64,000 nt of DNA, from assembly GCA_033485155.1 (NCBI GenBank), contig JAWQJJ010000002.1, positions 62,001 to 126,000 on the forward strand, written 5' to 3'. Within the stretch, counting starts at the first letter, position 1, and the number at the start of each line of letters is the position of its first letter. Source of the stretch: Methanomassiliicoccus sp. (GTDB taxonomy: Archaea; Thermoplasmatota; Thermoplasmata; Methanomassiliicoccales; Methanomassiliicoccaceae). The position numbers and the translations under genes are program-made. Shown here in pieces: positions 17,043 through 25,627 of the stretch. The notes beneath the pieces are model-generated. The model was not told where the DNA came from. It made no database searches and saw nothing but the letters and a program-made list of their open reading frames with translations.

Positions 17043-18263
17043 ATGAAGCTGTTCAACACGCTCGATGATTTTGAGTTCCAGAACAAGACTGTACTGTTGC
17101 GGGTGGATATCAACTGCCCCCTGGCCAAGGACACTCTGGAGATCGAGGACGACAATCGCATACGGCAGATCATTCCCACCGTCAGGGAACTCCTGGACCA
17201 AGGGGCCAAAGTCGTCATCATCGCTCACCAAGGGCGGCCGGGAGACTGGGACTTCGGGCCCCTGGACAAGCATGCCGTACACCTATCCAAGTACCTAGGG
17301 AAGCAGGTGCGGTACATCGACGACATCGTCGGTGAGGTCGCGGTCAACGAGATCCGATCTCTCACCCCAGGTAACGCCATACTGCTGAAGAATGTGCGTG
17401 AGCTGCCGTACGAACAGGAGAAGAAGAGCATGGACGAGCACGCCAGATGCGAACTGGTCACCGTGCTCGCCCCTCTCGCCGATTACTACGTAAATGACGC
17501 CTTCGCCACCGCCCATCGCTCCCAGTGCTCCCTGGTCGGCTTTCCCAAGGTACTACCTTCGGCGGTGGGCAGGCTCATGGAGAAGGAGCTCAACGCCCTG
17601 CAGTCAGTGTTCGACGACCCCGGGCATCCCTCCGTGTTCATTCTGGGAGGGGCGAAGTTCGGCGACTCTATAAAGGTCATCGAGCGGCTGCTAAAAAGTG
17701 GCACGGCGGACTGGGTCATCCTCGTGGGGCTCAGTGCCAACGCCTTCCTGACAGCCCGGGGGATCAAGCTGGGTGCGCCTTCCACCAAGATCCTGGAGGG
17801 CGAGCTAACGCCGGAGACCCTGGAGGCAGCCAAGGTTCTGTTCAAGGAGCATGGGGAACGCATCCTCCTGCCGTTCGACGTGGCGGTGGAGATCAACGGT
17901 CAGAGGAGGGACATGATGGTCGGCGATCTGCCCATCGATGTCCCCATTTTCGATATCGGCAAGTTTTCGATGACCAAGTTCGCCAAGGTGCTGGCCCCGG
18001 CGAGGACGATCTTCATGTCCGGCCCCGCCGGGCTCATCGAGAAGGAGCAGTTCTGCCTCGGGACCAGGGAGATGATGAACGCCATGGTCCACTCCAAGGC
18101 GTTCACGCTCATAGGCGGAGGGCACACCGTGGGGGCGGCCGAGCGATTCGGCCTGGCGGAAAAGTTCTCTTATGTTTCGACCGCCGGCGGGGCCCTGGAG
18201 ACCTTCATCCTGGGCAAGCCCCTGCCGGCGATCGAGGCCCTGAAGCAGTGCAAGAAGGCTTAA
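17043..18263 (+). CDS. pgk: Phosphoglycerate kinase, archaeal
   Basis: Interconverts 1,3-bisphosphoglycerate plus ADP and 3-phosphoglycerate plus ATP. 406 aa, normal length. The N terminus MKLFNTLDDF followed by KTVLLRVDINCPL is the archaeal PGK signature. Further motifs are AHQGRPGDWDF (substrate Arg region), FILGGAKFGDSIKVI and the nucleotide loop FMSGPAGLIEKE, ending with GGGHTVGAAERFG. Start ATG 17043 matches family starts; an ORF beginning at 16944 would add 33 poor residues. Convergent with the lysine operon, with the two stop codons overlapping by three bases at 18261-18263/18260-18262. Confidence 0.96.
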   Translation: MKLFNTLDDFEFQNKTVLLRVDINCPLAKDTLEIEDDNRIRQIIPTVRELLDQGAKVVIIAHQGRPGDWDFGPLDKHAVHLSKYLGKQVRYIDDIVGEVAVNEIRSLTPGNAILLKNVRELPYEQEKKSMDEHARCELVTVLAPLADYYVNDAFATAHRSQCSLVGFPKVLPSAVGRLMEKELNALQSVFDDPGHPSVFILGGAKFGDSIKVIERLLKSGTADWVILVGLSANAFLTARGIKLGAPSTKILEGELTPETLEAAKVLFKEHGERILLPFDVAVEINGQRRDMMVGDLPIDVPIFDIGKFSMTKFAKVLAPARTIFMSGPAGLIEKEQFCLGTREMMNAMVHSKAFTLIGGGHTVGAAERFGLAEKFSYVSTAGGALETFILGKPLPAIEALKQCKKA

Positions 18264-19411
18264 AGCACCTTCGACATCCGCTCCAGCGCCTCCTCGAGCC
18301 TCGGCACCGACTGAGTCAGGGCCATGCGCACGAAGCCCTCTCCGTTCTCCCCGAACCCGATGCCTGGAGTCACCACGATGCCAGCCTCTAGCATGCGGTT
18401 GGCAAACTCGATCGAGCTGCCCCCGACGTTGAAGAACAGGTAGAAAGTCCCCTTGGGCAGCTTGATGTCGAACCCCAGGTTCCGCAGGCCGCGGACCATG
18501 ACGTCTCGGCGCTCCTGGTACACCTTCACGTTCGCTTCGACCATGGCTGGCCTCTGCCGGCCGGTGTATTCGCCCAGGGCCACGGCGGCGGCCTTCTGGA
18601 TGAACTTTGGGGCTCCGGAATCGATCTGCGACTTGACCTTCTTCAGGCCAGCGACCAGCTTGGCGTCGCCGACCGCATACCCCAGTCGGTACCCGGTCAT
18701 GTTAAACGTCTTCGACAGCGAGCCGAACTCGATGGCTCCCCTGCCGAGCTCCAATATGGACGGTGCGATGTAGTCGTCGAAGGTCATTTCCGAGTAGGCG
18801 TTGTCGTAGCACAGAATGGTCTCGGTCTCCTCACACCAGCGCAGGGCCTCCTTGAGGAACTGCGTTGTGGCCGTGGCTCCGGTGGGGTTGTTGGGGTAGT
18901 TGAGGAACAGCATCTTGGCGTCCGAGGGCAGTGCGTTCAGGTCGGGCAGGAAACCGTCCTTCTCGTACAGGGGGACCTTGACCGGCTGGGCGTCGCACAG
19001 GAGGGTCGCCCCCTGGGCGTAGACCGGGTATGCGGGGTTCGGGCACAGTACTCGGTCCCGAGGATTGACAAAGGCCCGGGCAATGTTGGCCAAGCCCTCC
19101 TTGCTGCCCAGGAGGATAGCGACCTCTCGGTCGGGGTCGAGGTCGACGCCGAAGCGCCGGGCGTACCACTCGGCGATGGCGACCCTGGTGTCGCGCTCCC
19201 CCCCGGACGAGGGGTAGCGGTGGTTTTCAGGGTCATCCAGCTGTCTCTTTATCTCCTCGACCAGGGGCTGGGGCGTCGGCAGGTCGGGATCCCCGATGCC
19301 GAGATCGATGATGTCCAGGCCCTCGGCCTTCTTTCTGTCGACCTTCTCCTCGATCTCCGCGAACAGATAGGGCGGGATCTTCTTCAAACGGTCAGCGAAC
19401 TCGCTTGACAT
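18260..19411 (-). CDS. dapL: LL-diaminopimelate aminotransferase (DapL-type class I aminotransferase)
   Basis: PLP aminotransferase (383 aa) predicted to convert tetrahydrodipicolinate directly to LL-DAP with glutamate. Fold type I motifs: LGIGDPDLPTP at the N terminus, NYPNNPTGA, CYDNAYSEM, and the PLP Lys in GSLSKTFNMTGYRLGY. Last gene of the lrp-dapA-dapB-lysC-lysA-dapF operon. No succinylase, acetylase, DapE or Ddh gene is present, so context points to the one-step DapL route rather than a general aminotransferase. By sequence alone it could be another aspartate-type aminotransferase. Confidence 0.85.
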   Translation of the reverse strand: MSSEFADRLKKIPPYLFAEIEEKVDRKKAEGLDIIDLGIGDPDLPTPQPLVEEIKRQLDDPENHRYPSSGGERDTRVAIAEWYARRFGVDLDPDREVAILLGSKEGLANIARAFVNPRDRVLCPNPAYPVYAQGATLLCDAQPVKVPLYEKDGFLPDLNALPSDAKMLFLNYPNNPTGATATTQFLKEALRWCEETETILCYDNAYSEMTFDDYIAPSILELGRGAIEFGSLSKTFNMTGYRLGYAVGDAKLVAGLKKVKSQIDSGAPKFIQKAAAVALGEYTGRQRPAMVEANVKVYQERRDVMVRGLRNLGFDIKLPKGTFYLFFNVGGSSIEFANRMLEAGIVVTPGIGFGENGEGFVRMALTQSVPRLEEALERMSKVL

Positions 19412-19424
19412 GCTCTCACCTTCA

Positions 19425-20255
19425 TCAGATATCTATCTCGCCCTGGAACACGCGGGTGGCAGGGCCGGTCATCCGGACCATGGACAGGTCCTTCATAACG
19501 TTGATCGTAAGGTCGCCTCCGGGTAACCGGACCTTGACGTCGGAACCGAGGGGGGCGATGCCCTTCAGCCCGGCCGCCACCGCGGTGGCGCAGGCCCCGG
19601 TGCCACATGCCTGGGTCCATCCCGCCCCTCGCTCGAACACCGTGACGTCGAGGTAGCCGTTCCTCGGCTGGACGAACTCCACGTTGGTCTTCCGGGGGAA
19701 CAGATGATGGGAGTGGACCTTCGGTCCGAGCTCCCGGACCTCGTCGTCGGAGAACGGCTGGAAGATGATGAAGTGGGGGTTCCCCATGCTCACCGCTGTC
19801 CCGCGTATGCTCAGGCCGTCGATCTCGATATCCCGGTCCACGAACCGGCCCTCGCACCCCATAGGGATGTCCCGGCAGTCCAGGCGCGGGGCACCCATAC
19901 CCACCGAGACCTCGGTGGCCTCGTTGGCTGAGGCGGCGACATCGACCTCCTTCATTCCGGCCAGGGTGTTGATGCGCATTCTCCGGCGAGGGGAGAAGGA
20001 GAAATCGTACAGATGCTTGGCGACGCAGCGAATGCCGTTGCCGCACATCTCCGCCTCGCTCCCGTCGGAGTTCATGATCTTCATGTACGCGTCGGCCTCC
20101 TTGTCCGGACGGACATAGAGGATGCCATCCCCGCCGATACCGGTCCGGCGGTCGCATAGTGCCATGACCGCGTCCGGGGAGGCCGGGGCCTTCCGGTCCC
20201 GGTCCTCGAACAGGATGAAGTCGTTGCCCAGGCCATGGTACTTCCAGAAGATCAC
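19425..20255 (-). CDS. dapF: Diaminopimelate epimerase
   Basis: PLP-independent racemase converting LL-DAP to meso-DAP. 276 aa. The two catalytic Cys are in the classic motifs SEAEMCGNGIRC and ACGTGACA, and the N terminus has the family pattern FWKYHGLGNDFIL. Start GTG 20255 overlaps the lysA stop (GTGA), showing coupling. Fifth enzyme gene of the lysine operon, just before dapL. Confidence 0.96.
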   Translation of the reverse strand: MIFWKYHGLGNDFILFEDRDRKAPASPDAVMALCDRRTGIGGDGILYVRPDKEADAYMKIMNSDGSEAEMCGNGIRCVAKHLYDFSFSPRRRMRINTLAGMKEVDVAASANEATEVSVGMGAPRLDCRDIPMGCEGRFVDRDIEIDGLSIRGTAVSMGNPHFIIFQPFSDDEVRELGPKVHSHHLFPRKTNVEFVQPRNGYLDVTVFERGAGWTQACGTGACATAVAAGLKGIAPLGSDVKVRLPGGDLTINVMKDLSMVRMTGPATRVFQGEIDI

Positions 20256-21511
20256 AGCATCAGCCTCGAGGGGATCCGCTGGTTGCGCATGAGGTCCTCG
20301 ATCGTCTCTCTCTCACGGATGAGGTTGACCGTTCCCTTGTGGACTAGGACCTCGCGAGGAAGCGGGCGCATGTTGTAGTTAGAGCTCATGGAGAACCCAT
20401 AGGCACCAGCATCGTACACGCCAATAACGTCGCCCTCTTCCACCTTGGGCAGAAGACGGTCCTTGGCCAGGTGGTCCCCGGACTCGCATATCGGGCCGAC
20501 GATGTCATAGGTGACCTCCCCAGGCTGGTCAAACTTGTTGGCCACCGCTACATGGTGGAAGGAGCCGTAGAACGCTGGACGCACTAGCGTGTTCATCCCT
20601 GCGTCCACCCCTGCGTAATTCTTGTCCGGGGTTTCCTTAACATCCACCACGGTGGTCAGGAGAACTGTAGCATCGGCGATGATGTATCTCCCGGGCTCAA
20701 GCACGATTGTCTTGGCCGAAGTGCCGCTCTTCACCAGTGAAGTGATCTTCTCCGCCAGCAGGTCGAGATCCATGGCATGATCCTCCGGATGGTAGGGGAT
20801 GCCGATCCCGCCGCCGATGTCGACAAAGTCCAGGTGCAGGCTGAGCTCCTTCTCCAGCCGCTGCACGATGGACACCAGGACCTCGGTGGCCTGTACGAAT
20901 GGCTCCACCACCTGGACGCCGGCCCCGATGTGGCAATGGAGCCCCTTGGGGCGGAAGCCCAGCTGGATGGCCTCGGCGTACGCCGCCACGATGCGGTCCT
21001 TGGGAATGCCAAACTTGGTCGACCTCGCCCCGGTCACCACTTTCTCGTGGTGGCCGGCTCCCACCTCGGGATTCACCCGGATGGAGATTGGCAGGTTGGG
21101 ATCGATCAAGGCCAGGCGCTCTAGTTCGGAGAACGAGTCCACGTTGATCGGCACTCTAAGCGCAGCCACCGCTTTCAGTTCGGCAGTGGACACGTTGACG
21201 CCGGTGTACATGATGCGGTCCGGGCTGTAACCAGCGCGAAGGCAGGCCTCTACCTCGCCGATTGACACGGCATCGATGCAGCACCCCTCTTGCTCCAGGA
21301 TGCGCAGTATCGATAGGTTGGTGTTTGCCTTGCAAGCATAGTTGATCCTGGTGGGCATGTGCTTGTGAAATGCGTCGAACACCGCGCGGTAGTTGCTGCG
21401 AACAGCATCCTCGTCGGTCACATAGACCGGGGTGCCGTACTTCTTCACGATATCGGTCGCCTTCACGCCCCCGATGAGCATCTGTCCATCCTCGCACTCG
21501 AATTTTCTCAT
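20252..21511 (-). CDS. lysA: Diaminopimelate decarboxylase
   Basis: PLP enzyme (alanine racemase-like TIM barrel plus beta domain) that decarboxylates meso-DAP to L-lysine. 419 aa. PLP Lys in INYACKANTNLS, His/Gly motifs in LHCHIGAG, IGGGIGIPY, the phosphate loop region LEPGRYIIADA, and the active-site Cys loop GPICESGDHLA. Start ATG 21511 is favoured by AGGTGACTGAT just ahead; a GTG at 21520 overlaps lysC. Terminal biosynthetic step, inside the operon between lysC and dapF. Confidence 0.95.
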   Translation of the reverse strand: MRKFECEDGQMLIGGVKATDIVKKYGTPVYVTDEDAVRSNYRAVFDAFHKHMPTRINYACKANTNLSILRILEQEGCCIDAVSIGEVEACLRAGYSPDRIMYTGVNVSTAELKAVAALRVPINVDSFSELERLALIDPNLPISIRVNPEVGAGHHEKVVTGARSTKFGIPKDRIVAAYAEAIQLGFRPKGLHCHIGAGVQVVEPFVQATEVLVSIVQRLEKELSLHLDFVDIGGGIGIPYHPEDHAMDLDLLAEKITSLVKSGTSAKTIVLEPGRYIIADATVLLTTVVDVKETPDKNYAGVDAGMNTLVRPAFYGSFHHVAVANKFDQPGEVTYDIVGPICESGDHLAKDRLLPKVEEGDVIGVYDAGAYGFSMSSNYNMRPLPREVLVHKGTVNLIRERETIEDLMRNQRIPSRLML

Positions 21512-21512
21512 A

Positions 21513-22868
21513 TCAGTCACCTATGAACGTTCCGTGAATGCTCCTTACCACGTCTAGCGCCTTTTCACTGGGCACGACGAAGTTGAGGGCGACGTCGGAT
21601 GCGCCCTCGGATATCATCTCGATGTTGGCCCCTATGTCAGCCACAGCGGAAAACACCTTGGCCGAGACGCCGGGCATGTTCAGCATGTTATCCCCCACGC
21701 AGCAGATGAGCGAAACGTTCCCTTTCACCGTCAGCTTCTCCACCTGCTGCTCGTCCAGTGAATCGATCCTCTTGAGCACCTCATCCACCGACGGGGTCGG
21801 TATGACCATCGCCAGTGTGGACAGTGAGGTCGAGACTGCATATGTGTTCACCGCTGCATCGGAGATGGCTCCCACCAGCCTTGAGATGAGGCTTGGCTGG
21901 TAGACGATCTCCGACGAGTACACTTTCACGATGGAGAGGTCGCACTTGACCGCCACTGACCTGAGCATGTCCCCCCCGTTGCTCTTCTGCCCCCGGATCA
22001 TTGTGCCCGGGGCGTCAGGGTTGAAGGTATTCTTCACCATCAGCGGGATACCTTTCCTTCTTACAGGCTCCACGGTGCGGGGGTGCAGGACCTTGGCCCC
22101 GAAGTACGCCAGCTCAGCCGCCTCGTTGTAGTCCATCTCACCGATACACTTAGCTGAGGGCACCGCCCGAGGATCGGCAGTCATGAAGCCGTTGACATCG
22201 GTCCAGATCTCGCAGCAGTCCGCGTCGATGCCGTAGGCGACGACGCTCCCTGAATAGTCGGACCCGCCCCTTCCGAAGGTCATGGGGCGACCCCGTTCGT
22301 CGCAGCCATAGTAACCGGTCAGCACCGGGGTGGCCTCCTCCTCAAGCAGCGGGAGCACGTTGTTCCGCAGGTTGCGATGGGTGGCGTCAAGATCGGCCGA
22401 GCCGTTGCCCGGGGTGCCCAAGGCAATGATCCCCGCTTTCTCCGAGGTCAGGGGGATGCCGTCGATGCCCTTGGACCGCAATATGTATGCCAGGGTGAGG
22501 GACGAAAGACGCTCGCCCCACGAGGAGATGGCGTCGTCGAGAATGGGGTCGGCGGCCACCTTCCAACGGGCTATCAGCGCCCTGCGCAGCCCGTCCAGGC
22601 TGGAGTCCAGCGCCTCCCCGTACTCGGCGAACAGCCCGGGGTCCAGGATCACTTTGGCGCTGGAGGAGTACCTGCCCTTCAGGCCGGATACAACTTCGTC
22701 CACCGGAGGGCGGTCCCTGATGCTCCCGATGAGCGAGTTGGTCACCCCGGACATGGCCGAGACGACCACGATCTTCCTCCCATCGTCCCTTCCGATAATG
22801 GAGGCCGTCCGCTCCATGGCGTCCACGCTCCCCACGCTGGTACCCCCGAACTTCATGACCTTGATCAT
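21513..22868 (-). CDS. lysC: Aspartate kinase
   Basis: Phosphorylates aspartate, the entry to lysine, threonine and methionine synthesis. 451 aa. Amino-acid kinase domain begins MKFGGTSVGS and contains FGRGGSDYSG. Two C-terminal ACT domains (about 300-450) should bind the feedback amino acid (for example SLICCVGDNMLNMPGVSAKVF). Start ATG 22868 follows GGAGGAGGTTTTG and overlaps the dapB stop as ATGA. An in-frame start at 22925 would add 19 residues inside dapB. Aspartate-semialdehyde dehydrogenase, the next enzyme, is not in the window. Confidence 0.95.
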   Translation of the reverse strand: MIKVMKFGGTSVGSVDAMERTASIIGRDDGRKIVVVSAMSGVTNSLIGSIRDRPPVDEVVSGLKGRYSSSAKVILDPGLFAEYGEALDSSLDGLRRALIARWKVAADPILDDAISSWGERLSSLTLAYILRSKGIDGIPLTSEKAGIIALGTPGNGSADLDATHRNLRNNVLPLLEEEATPVLTGYYGCDERGRPMTFGRGGSDYSGSVVAYGIDADCCEIWTDVNGFMTADPRAVPSAKCIGEMDYNEAAELAYFGAKVLHPRTVEPVRRKGIPLMVKNTFNPDAPGTMIRGQKSNGGDMLRSVAVKCDLSIVKVYSSEIVYQPSLISRLVGAISDAAVNTYAVSTSLSTLAMVIPTPSVDEVLKRIDSLDEQQVEKLTVKGNVSLICCVGDNMLNMPGVSAKVFSAVADIGANIEMISEGASDVALNFVVPSEKALDVVRSIHGTFIGD

Positions 22869-23644
22869 AGTCCCAAAACCTCCTCCATTGAATGAATGCG
22901 TCCGTCCTGCCTTCCCGCGACCCATCGTATTGCCATCACGCAGCCCTCGGCGAACGCTTCCCTCGAGTGGGCCCGGTGCGTGAGCTCGATCCTCTCCTTC
23001 CGGCCGGCGAACATTACTGTGTGTTCCCCGACCACATCGCCAGCGCGAACGGCATGTATGCCAATCTCCTTACCCCGTGCCCCGACCATCCCCTCGCGGC
23101 CGCAGACCATGCGGTCGATGCCTGCAGCCTGGGATATAATTTCGGCCGCCCGGCGAGCGGTGCCCGAGGGCGCATCCTTCTTCAGGTTGTGGTGGACCTC
23201 GATGATCTCAACATCGTAACCAGGCAGAGCGCGGGCAAGGTTCTCGCAAGTCTTGAAGAACACGTTTACCCCGACCGAGAAGTTGGGGGTCAGCACGGCC
23301 GCCCCACCGTTTGCTTGCAGTGATGTCTCCAGCGCCGCGATCGCATCCTTCGATAAGCCGGTGGTCCCGATCACCATGTTCAGACCCTTACGCCGCGCCT
23401 TCGGCAGGTTGGCCTCGGCGGCGGCCGGGACCGTGAGGTCGACATACACGTCGGCATCCCTCACCGCCTCTTCCAGGCGGTCCGCCCCGATGATCTCCTT
23501 TCCCGACGCCAGCCTAAGGCCCACGCTCTCGCTGCCCGCCGACACCACTCCGCCCGCCAATTCCATGTCGGGCTGTTCCGCCACCAGTTCGCACACCAGC
23601 CGGCCGAGCCTGCCGGTGGCGCCGCCCACAACCACCCGGATCAC
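22865..23644 (-). CDS. dapB: 4-hydroxy-tetrahydrodipicolinate reductase
   Basis: NAD(P)H-dependent reductase of lysine synthesis, 259 aa. N-terminal Rossmann motif VVVGGATGRLGRLV and the DapB signature EVHHNLKKDAPSGTA, which carries the catalytic His-His-Lys and substrate-binding Ser-Gly-Thr. Also IGTTGLS for dinucleotide binding. Start GTG 23644 with GAGGTGATCGG ahead, nine bases from the dapA stop. Operon position between dapA and lysC supports the assignment. Confidence 0.95.
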   Translation of the reverse strand: MIRVVVGGATGRLGRLVCELVAEQPDMELAGGVVSAGSESVGLRLASGKEIIGADRLEEAVRDADVYVDLTVPAAAEANLPKARRKGLNMVIGTTGLSKDAIAALETSLQANGGAAVLTPNFSVGVNVFFKTCENLARALPGYDVEIIEVHHNLKKDAPSGTARRAAEIISQAAGIDRMVCGREGMVGARGKEIGIHAVRAGDVVGEHTVMFAGRKERIELTHRAHSREAFAEGCVMAIRWVAGRQDGRIHSMEEVLGL

Positions 23645-23653
23645 CCGATCACC

Positions 23654-24526
23654 TCAGATCAGATTATAGTCGGCCAGCACGCCCTTGAGGACGTTGAGGT
23701 GCTCCGCGCTCATGTCGCACAGGGGCAGGCGGAACGGTCCCGCTGGCCTGCCCATGAGCCGGACCGCGGTCTTGACCGGTATGGGATTGGTCTCAATGAA
23801 CAGCGCGGACAGCAGGGGCATGAGCTCCTTGTGGATGCGCCTTCCCTCCGGTCCGTCCCCGTCGAGCATGGCCTGGACCATAGCCAGCATCTTCCCTGGC
23901 ACGATGTTGGAGGCGACCGAGATCACGCCCCTCGCTCCTACTGCCATCGCCGGTACGGTCATGCCGTCGTCCCCTGAGAGCACGGTGAAGTCCTTGGGCG
24001 CCTTGGCGGCAATTGCGGCGATCTGGTGTATGTCCCCCGAGGCCTCCTTCACCCCCATGATGCTGGGTATCTCCGCCAGGCGCAGCATGGTTCCCGCGGT
24101 GATGTTGGACCCAGTGCGGCTTGGGATGTTATACACTATGGTGGGGATGTCCACCGCGGCATCGATTGCTTGATAGTGCTTGATGATGCCCGCCTGGGTA
24201 GGTTTGATGTAGTATGGCGATACTGAGAGCACGGCGTCCGCGCCCAGGTCCTTAGCACCCTTGGTGAGGTGGATCGCCTCGGCGGTGGCGTTGGAGCCGG
24301 TGCCGGCGATGATCTTTGATTTCTTGGCTTCGTCGATGACGATGCCGATGACCTGGAGGTGCTCATCATGGTCCAAGGTCGCCGATTCGCCTGTCGAACC
24401 GCAGGGGACCAGCATGCGGATGCCGGCATCCTCCTGGAGCCTGACCAGCTCGCGGAGCCCCACCTCGTCGACCCCTCCGTCCTTCAGCATCGGGGTGACG
24501 AGGGCAGTGCCACAGCCAGAGAACAC
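23654..24526 (-). CDS. dapA: 4-hydroxy-tetrahydrodipicolinate synthase
   Basis: Schiff-base class I aldolase fold, 290 aa, condensing pyruvate with aspartate semialdehyde. N-terminal GCGTALVTPM, substrate motif CGSTGESATL, Tyr in IVYNIPSRTG and the Schiff-base Lys in IMGVKEASGD match DapA rather than NAL or KDG aldolases. Begins immediately after the lrp stop, so the two are co-transcribed. First enzyme gene of the operon. Confidence 0.95.
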   Translation of the reverse strand: MFSGCGTALVTPMLKDGGVDEVGLRELVRLQEDAGIRMLVPCGSTGESATLDHDEHLQVIGIVIDEAKKSKIIAGTGSNATAEAIHLTKGAKDLGADAVLSVSPYYIKPTQAGIIKHYQAIDAAVDIPTIVYNIPSRTGSNITAGTMLRLAEIPSIMGVKEASGDIHQIAAIAAKAPKDFTVLSGDDGMTVPAMAVGARGVISVASNIVPGKMLAMVQAMLDGDGPEGRRIHKELMPLLSALFIETNPIPVKTAVRLMGRPAGPFRLPLCDMSAEHLNVLKGVLADYNLI

Positions 24527-24527
24527 C

Positions 24528-24995
24528 TTAGACCCCTCCGAAATGCTCCTTGAGGATCAGGCGGGTCCTCGTCGATTGAACGTTGTCGAACCTCCTGATG
24601 CGCTCGATGATCTCATTGAGCTGAGGAGATGAGGTCACATCTATGATGGCCACGACGTCCTCCTCCCCGGTTACTTCGAACACTTCTGATACGCCCTCGA
24701 ACCGCGCGATTTTGGCGCTGACGTCCGATGTGTTCACGTTCACGTTGATTTTGATCTCGATGATGGCTTTGACGTTCTTGCTGCTCGTCTTGATGGTGAA
24801 GGATTGGATGATCCCATCATCCACCAGCTTCCGTACCCTGCTGCGTATTGTGCCCTCCGATACCTTGAGCTGGTTGGCGATGTCCACAAAGGGCCTGCGC
24901 GAGTCCTTCTTAAGGATCTCGATGATCTTCTCGTCCAAATGGTCGATCACGGGTTTCACTCCTCCTGATATGTTTCCTACGAATTCCTTAGGCAT
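24528..24995 (-). CDS. Lrp/AsnC family transcriptional regulator, probable lysine operon regulator
   Basis: 155-aa Lrp/AsnC protein. N-terminal winged HTH (about 18-70: LDEKIIEILKKDSRRPFVDI, then VSEGTIRSRVRKLVDDGII) and C-terminal RAM effector domain (about 75-150: VSEVFEVTGEEDVVAIIDV). It is the first gene of the seven-gene lysine operon, so autoregulation and lysine response, as for Sulfolobus LysM, are a reasonable inference. A TATA box (TTTTATAA, minus strand, 25017-25024) lies about 26 nt upstream of ATG 24995, indicating a leaderless transcript. Effector not shown by sequence. Confidence 0.88.
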   Translation of the reverse strand: MPKEFVGNISGGVKPVIDHLDEKIIEILKKDSRRPFVDIANQLKVSEGTIRSRVRKLVDDGIIQSFTIKTSSKNVKAIIEIKINVNVNTSDVSAKIARFEGVSEVFEVTGEEDVVAIIDVTSSPQLNEIIERIRRFDNVQSTRTRLILKEHFGGV

Positions 24996-25016
24996 TTTGA
25001 TGATACCATAGGTGTC

Positions 25017-25026
25017 TTATAAAATT
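25017..25026 (-). promoter_or_regulatory. TATA box of the lysine operon
   Basis: AATTTTATAAG on the minus strand, centred about 26 nt ahead of the lrp ATG at 24995. This placement would give a leaderless mRNA. Confidence 0.55.
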
Positions 25027-25124
25027 AATTGCGGGAGGATGAGGCCTAGGCGAAAATATCCGGAGAAGCGGGCGTTCTTCCCCTAATCTACGCTAACTAT
25101 GTATTATAAGGTTGACCTGGGTCG

Positions 25125-25164
25125 ATACGATAATCGTATTTCACTAATAGTTTTCGTAGTGAAA
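25125..25164. promoter_or_regulatory. Two adjacent inverted repeats
   Basis: A perfect palindrome ATACGAT-A-ATCGTAT (25125-25139) is followed by TTTCACTA (25139-25146) and its complement TAGTGAAA (25157-25164). They lie between the lrp promoter and the 3' end of the DUF5788 gene, beside a T-run on the minus strand (25162-25167). They could be operators of the lysine operon or hairpins that end the upstream transcript. Confidence 0.5.
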
Positions 25165-25176
25165 AAAGGCGGCCGT

Positions 25177-25626
25177 TCACCTGACCTTCTCCACGAACCG
25201 CTTCCATCGCCGAGCGTCCTCCACTCGGGTCATCAGGGCATGGCGCTTCAGCTCCGCGTCTTTGCCCGAGGCGGTGCGCAGCTCGTCCACAGCCCGGAGG
25301 TAGGAGCGAGCCTCGTTCATCAGCTCGCAGGCCTGGGTTCTGGTGACGTCTCCTGTCTTGATCTCGGTCTCGATCTCCTTGACCTGCTGGTCAAGCATCT
25401 GGGCCAGGCGGGCGACGTCTTTACGCTCCTGGTCAGAGGGGGACTCGCTCATGATGAACCTGAACACCACATCCCGGAGGGGGACCGAGCGATTCTCGAG
25501 CCGGATTTCCTGGGGAATCATCTCTCCGACCCAGAAAAGTAGGGAGTGGATGCGGGAGACGATCTTGGCACGGTCTTCCTTGGTTAGGGCGGCCGAGCCT
25601 TCGCAGACATCCCGCGTCTCGACCAT
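25177..25626 (-). CDS. DUF5788-like archaeal protein
   Basis: 149-aa helical protein, possibly the archaeal DUF5788 family (recognised from memory, not verified). It contains FWVGEMIPQEIRLENR, PLRDVVFRFIMS and a long helical C-terminal half with many Arg/Glu, likely coiled. No catalytic motif seen. ATG 25626 is preferred over an upstream ATG (25662), as it follows the stop of the GfcR-like gene by one base. Co-transcription with that regulator suggests a linked role; function unknown. Confidence 0.6.
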   Translation of the reverse strand: MVETRDVCEGSAALTKEDRAKIVSRIHSLLFWVGEMIPQEIRLENRSVPLRDVVFRFIMSESPSDQERKDVARLAQMLDQQVKEIETEIKTGDVTRTQACELMNEARSYLRAVDELRTASGKDAELKRHALMTRVEDARRWKRFVEKVR

Positions 25627-25627
25627 G

